Source: FEN-1219 sp035548835 (GTDB lineage Bacteria > Pseudomonadota > Gammaproteobacteria > Steroidobacterales > Rariloculaceae). Taken from it: a stretch of DNA of 14,486 nt. How positions within the stretch are numbered: position 1 is the stretch's first letter; each line of letters opens with the position of its first letter. The notes under the pieces were generated by a model, which had not been told where the DNA came from, searched no databases, and was given only the letters and a program-made list of their open reading frames with translations. Location of the stretch: NCBI GenBank assembly GCA_035548835.1, contig DASZSB010000115.1, forward strand, positions 1 through 14,486. Direction: 5' to 3'. Made by a program: the position numbers and the translations under genes. Of this stretch, positions 13,364 to 14,486 are shown in pieces.

Positions 13364-13783
13364 CTAACGCACCGCGTCGGAGCGAGCGACGTCGAAGCTC
13401 ACGTAGCGCGCGCCGTGCCTGTGCGCCGCCAGCGTCAGCGACTGGTTGCGCTGCACGAGCGTGGCGGGGGAATGCAGCTCCACCCTCATGACGCGCAGCG
13501 AGGGCATGCCACTACCGTCGAGGGCGACGAGGCGATAGCCGTCGCGCACGAGCTCGCGCCACAGCGACTCGAGTGGGCCCGTGCTCGCCGCGACGAACGT
13601 GAACGTCCACGTCCGCGCCGCGCCGAGGTCCGCCTCGCGGCTCTGCTGCAGCGACGCGAACCAGCGCTGCAGCTCGACACGCGACGCCGTTGGCGGCATG
13701 GCCACCGCCGACGTGGCGCCCGCCAGCGCGAGCCACGCGGCCGCGCGCGCACCGCGGGCGCCGAGACGGAGAATGGATCGCAT
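13364..13783 (-). CDS. Small exported protein, possibly RraB-like
   Basis: This is a 139-aa protein if it starts at the ATG at 13783. That start gives a plausible Sec signal peptide: RSILRLGARGARAAA, a short hydrophobic core WLALAGATSAVA, cleavage near residue 28. The mature domain has a ferredoxin-like alpha-beta pattern: LQRWFASLQQSREADLGAARTWTFTFVA, SLWRELVRDGYRLVAL, then LRVMRVELHSPATL and LTLAAHRHGARYVSFDVARSD. The last segment resembles the GA-x-YDGWDV ending of RraB (regulator of ribonuclease E) domains, but the tryptophan is replaced and a signal peptide would be odd for a cytoplasmic RNase regulator. The ribosome-binding site is weak. A CATAAT sequence lies a few bases upstream, so the message may have almost no leader. 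The gene is real by coding pattern; function is unknown. Confidence 0.55.
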   Translation of the reverse strand: MRSILRLGARGARAAAWLALAGATSAVAMPPTASRVELQRWFASLQQSREADLGAARTWTFTFVAASTGPLESLWRELVRDGYRLVALDGSGMPSLRVMRVELHSPATLVQRNQSLTLAAHRHGARYVSFDVARSDAVR

Positions 13784-13888
13784 CGCTACGATTATGGCAC
13801 CCACCGGCCTGCGCGGGACGCGCTGCGGCTTGACCCCCTGCAGCGCCGGCCCCATCTCGGCACAATACCCGGGTCGATGGAGGCCCCG

Positions 13889-14338
13889 ATGTCCGATACC
13901 ACCCTGATTCGCTGCGCCCAGTGCGGCGCCAACAACCGCGTGCCGCAATCCAAGCTCGCGCAGGGCCTGACCCCGAAGTGCGGCCAGTGCAAGGCGCCGC
14001 TCGCCGTCGCAGCAGGGCCTCTGACCGTGACCGATGCGACGTTCGCGGCCGAGGTCGAGCGCTCGCCGCTGCCCGTGATCGTGGACGCGTGGGCGCCGTG
14101 GTGCGGGCCGTGCCGCGTGGTGGCGCCGATCCTGGACGAGATCGCCACGGAGCTCGCGGGCAAGGTGCGCGTGGCCAAACTGAATGTCGACGACAACCCC
14201 GCGACGGCCGCACGCTTCGACGTGCGCAGCATTCCGACGCTGCTGGTCATGGTCAACGGCCGCGAGGTGGACCGCATCGTGGGCGCGCAGCCGAAGGCGC
14301 AGATCCGCCAGCGGCTCGAGCGCGCGCTCGCACGCTGA
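13889..14338 (+). CDS. trxC: Thioredoxin 2 (TrxC) with zinc ribbon
   Basis: This 149-aa cytoplasmic thiol-disulfide reductant has two parts. An N-terminal zinc ribbon carries two CxxC pairs, C9-AQ-C12 and C31-GQ-C34, which bind zinc in TrxC. The thioredoxin fold follows at about 44-149, with the active site WCGPC at 71-75 in VDAWAPWCGPCRVVAP, the cis-proline P116 in RSIPTLLV, and the usual GxxxxxQ ending near residues 132-138. Length and order match E. coli TrxC (139 aa). The ATG at 13889 follows GGAGG (13879-13883) with a 5-nt gap; the ATG at 13877 lies within that site and is less likely. It is divergent from the small exported protein and not part of a visible operon. Confidence 0.93.
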   Translation: MSDTTLIRCAQCGANNRVPQSKLAQGLTPKCGQCKAPLAVAAGPLTVTDATFAAEVERSPLPVIVDAWAPWCGPCRVVAPILDEIATELAGKVRVAKLNVDDNPATAARFDVRSIPTLLVMVNGREVDRIVGAQPKAQIRQRLERALAR

Positions 14339-14357
14339 ATTCTTGCGCCGGTCGGCT

Positions 14358-14486
14358 GCGAGCGGAGCGCCAGCCGCAGAAGGTCTGTCACGGGAGCGTC
14401 GGCGACAGGATGTCGCCGTCGCAGCCTACATGGATGTATTCACGGCGGTCCCGTGACAGGCCCTCTGCGGCTGGCGCTCCGCTCGC
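14358..14486. repeat. Large intergenic inverted repeat with inner hairpins
   Basis: Two 38-nt arms, 14358-14395 and 14449-14486, are inverted copies with only two mismatches. The 53-nt centre holds a second hairpin (14396-14407 with 14411-14422, one T-T mismatch, loop GGA) and a small TACA-TGGA-TGTA stem (14427-14438). It begins 19 nt after trxC and runs to the window edge, so it may extend further. The nested symmetry and non-coding position suggest a dispersed palindromic element of the REP/MITE kind. It could also end trxC transcription. Confidence 0.7.

Noticed and set aside
14385..14391. CTGTCAC in the terminal inverted repeat as a Pho site
   Set aside because: It is a single half-site inside a symmetrical repeat with no second half at the required spacing.

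Overview
The window is gene-dense, very GC-rich DNA from a proteobacterium. Strong third-position GC, frequent GTG starts, a DUF3379-type anti-sigma protein, consensus Pho boxes and a pstSCAB order point to a Gammaproteobacterium of the Steroidobacter/xanthomonad kind or a Betaproteobacterium. The sequence does not settle the genus. No rRNA, tRNA, CRISPR array, transposase or prophage gene was seen, and no gene-free stretch exceeds about 260 bases.

Layout. (1) 37-993 is a class I SAM-dependent methyltransferase. (2) 1131-4060, minus strand, is a regulatory cluster: a DUF3379-like membrane anti-sigma protein, a short zinc-binding anti-sigma protein, two different ECF sigma factors and a membrane-anchored protein. 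(3) 4211-6613, plus strand and divergent from the cluster, is a complete bufferin operon: the DUF2282 RiPP precursor bufA, the multinuclear iron oxidase bufB (DUF692), the partner protein bufC (DUF2063) and the DoxX-family membrane protein bufD. (4) 6719-9061, minus strand, is a two-gene unit with a gamma-resorcylate-decarboxylase-like amidohydrolase and an aromatic-acid MFS transporter. (5) 9320-13308, plus strand, holds the high-affinity phosphate transporter pstS-pstC-pstA-pstB. It has one Pho box before pstS and a second, better one before pstB. (6) 13364-13783, minus strand, is a small exported protein that may be RraB-like. (7) 13889-14338 is a thioredoxin of the TrxC type with an N-terminal zinc ribbon. 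(8) 14358-14486 is a 38-bp imperfect inverted repeat around smaller hairpins, ending at the window edge.

The most interesting part is regions 2 and 3 together. Three transcription starts (bufA, the DUF3379 gene, and the zinc anti-sigma/sigma unit) each carry the same two-block promoter signature. It is (T/G)G(T/C)AA, then exactly 18 nt, then GGTCT, preceded in all three by GCC. In each case it lies 35-37 nt before the start codon. This is what one would expect of an autoregulated ECF regulon: a metal-stress sigma factor would switch on its own anti-sigma/sigma operon, the second anti-sigma gene and the bufferin operon together. A fourth site with the same -35 block and spacing but a different -10 block (GACTC) precedes the second sigma gene. 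It may be read by that other sigma factor.

The bufferin precursor has a signal peptide and four cysteines. By analogy with characterised bufferins (thiooxazole-containing copper-binding peptides), BufB with BufC would modify cysteines and the product would be exported to the periplasm. The metal and the chemistry here are inferred, not seen.
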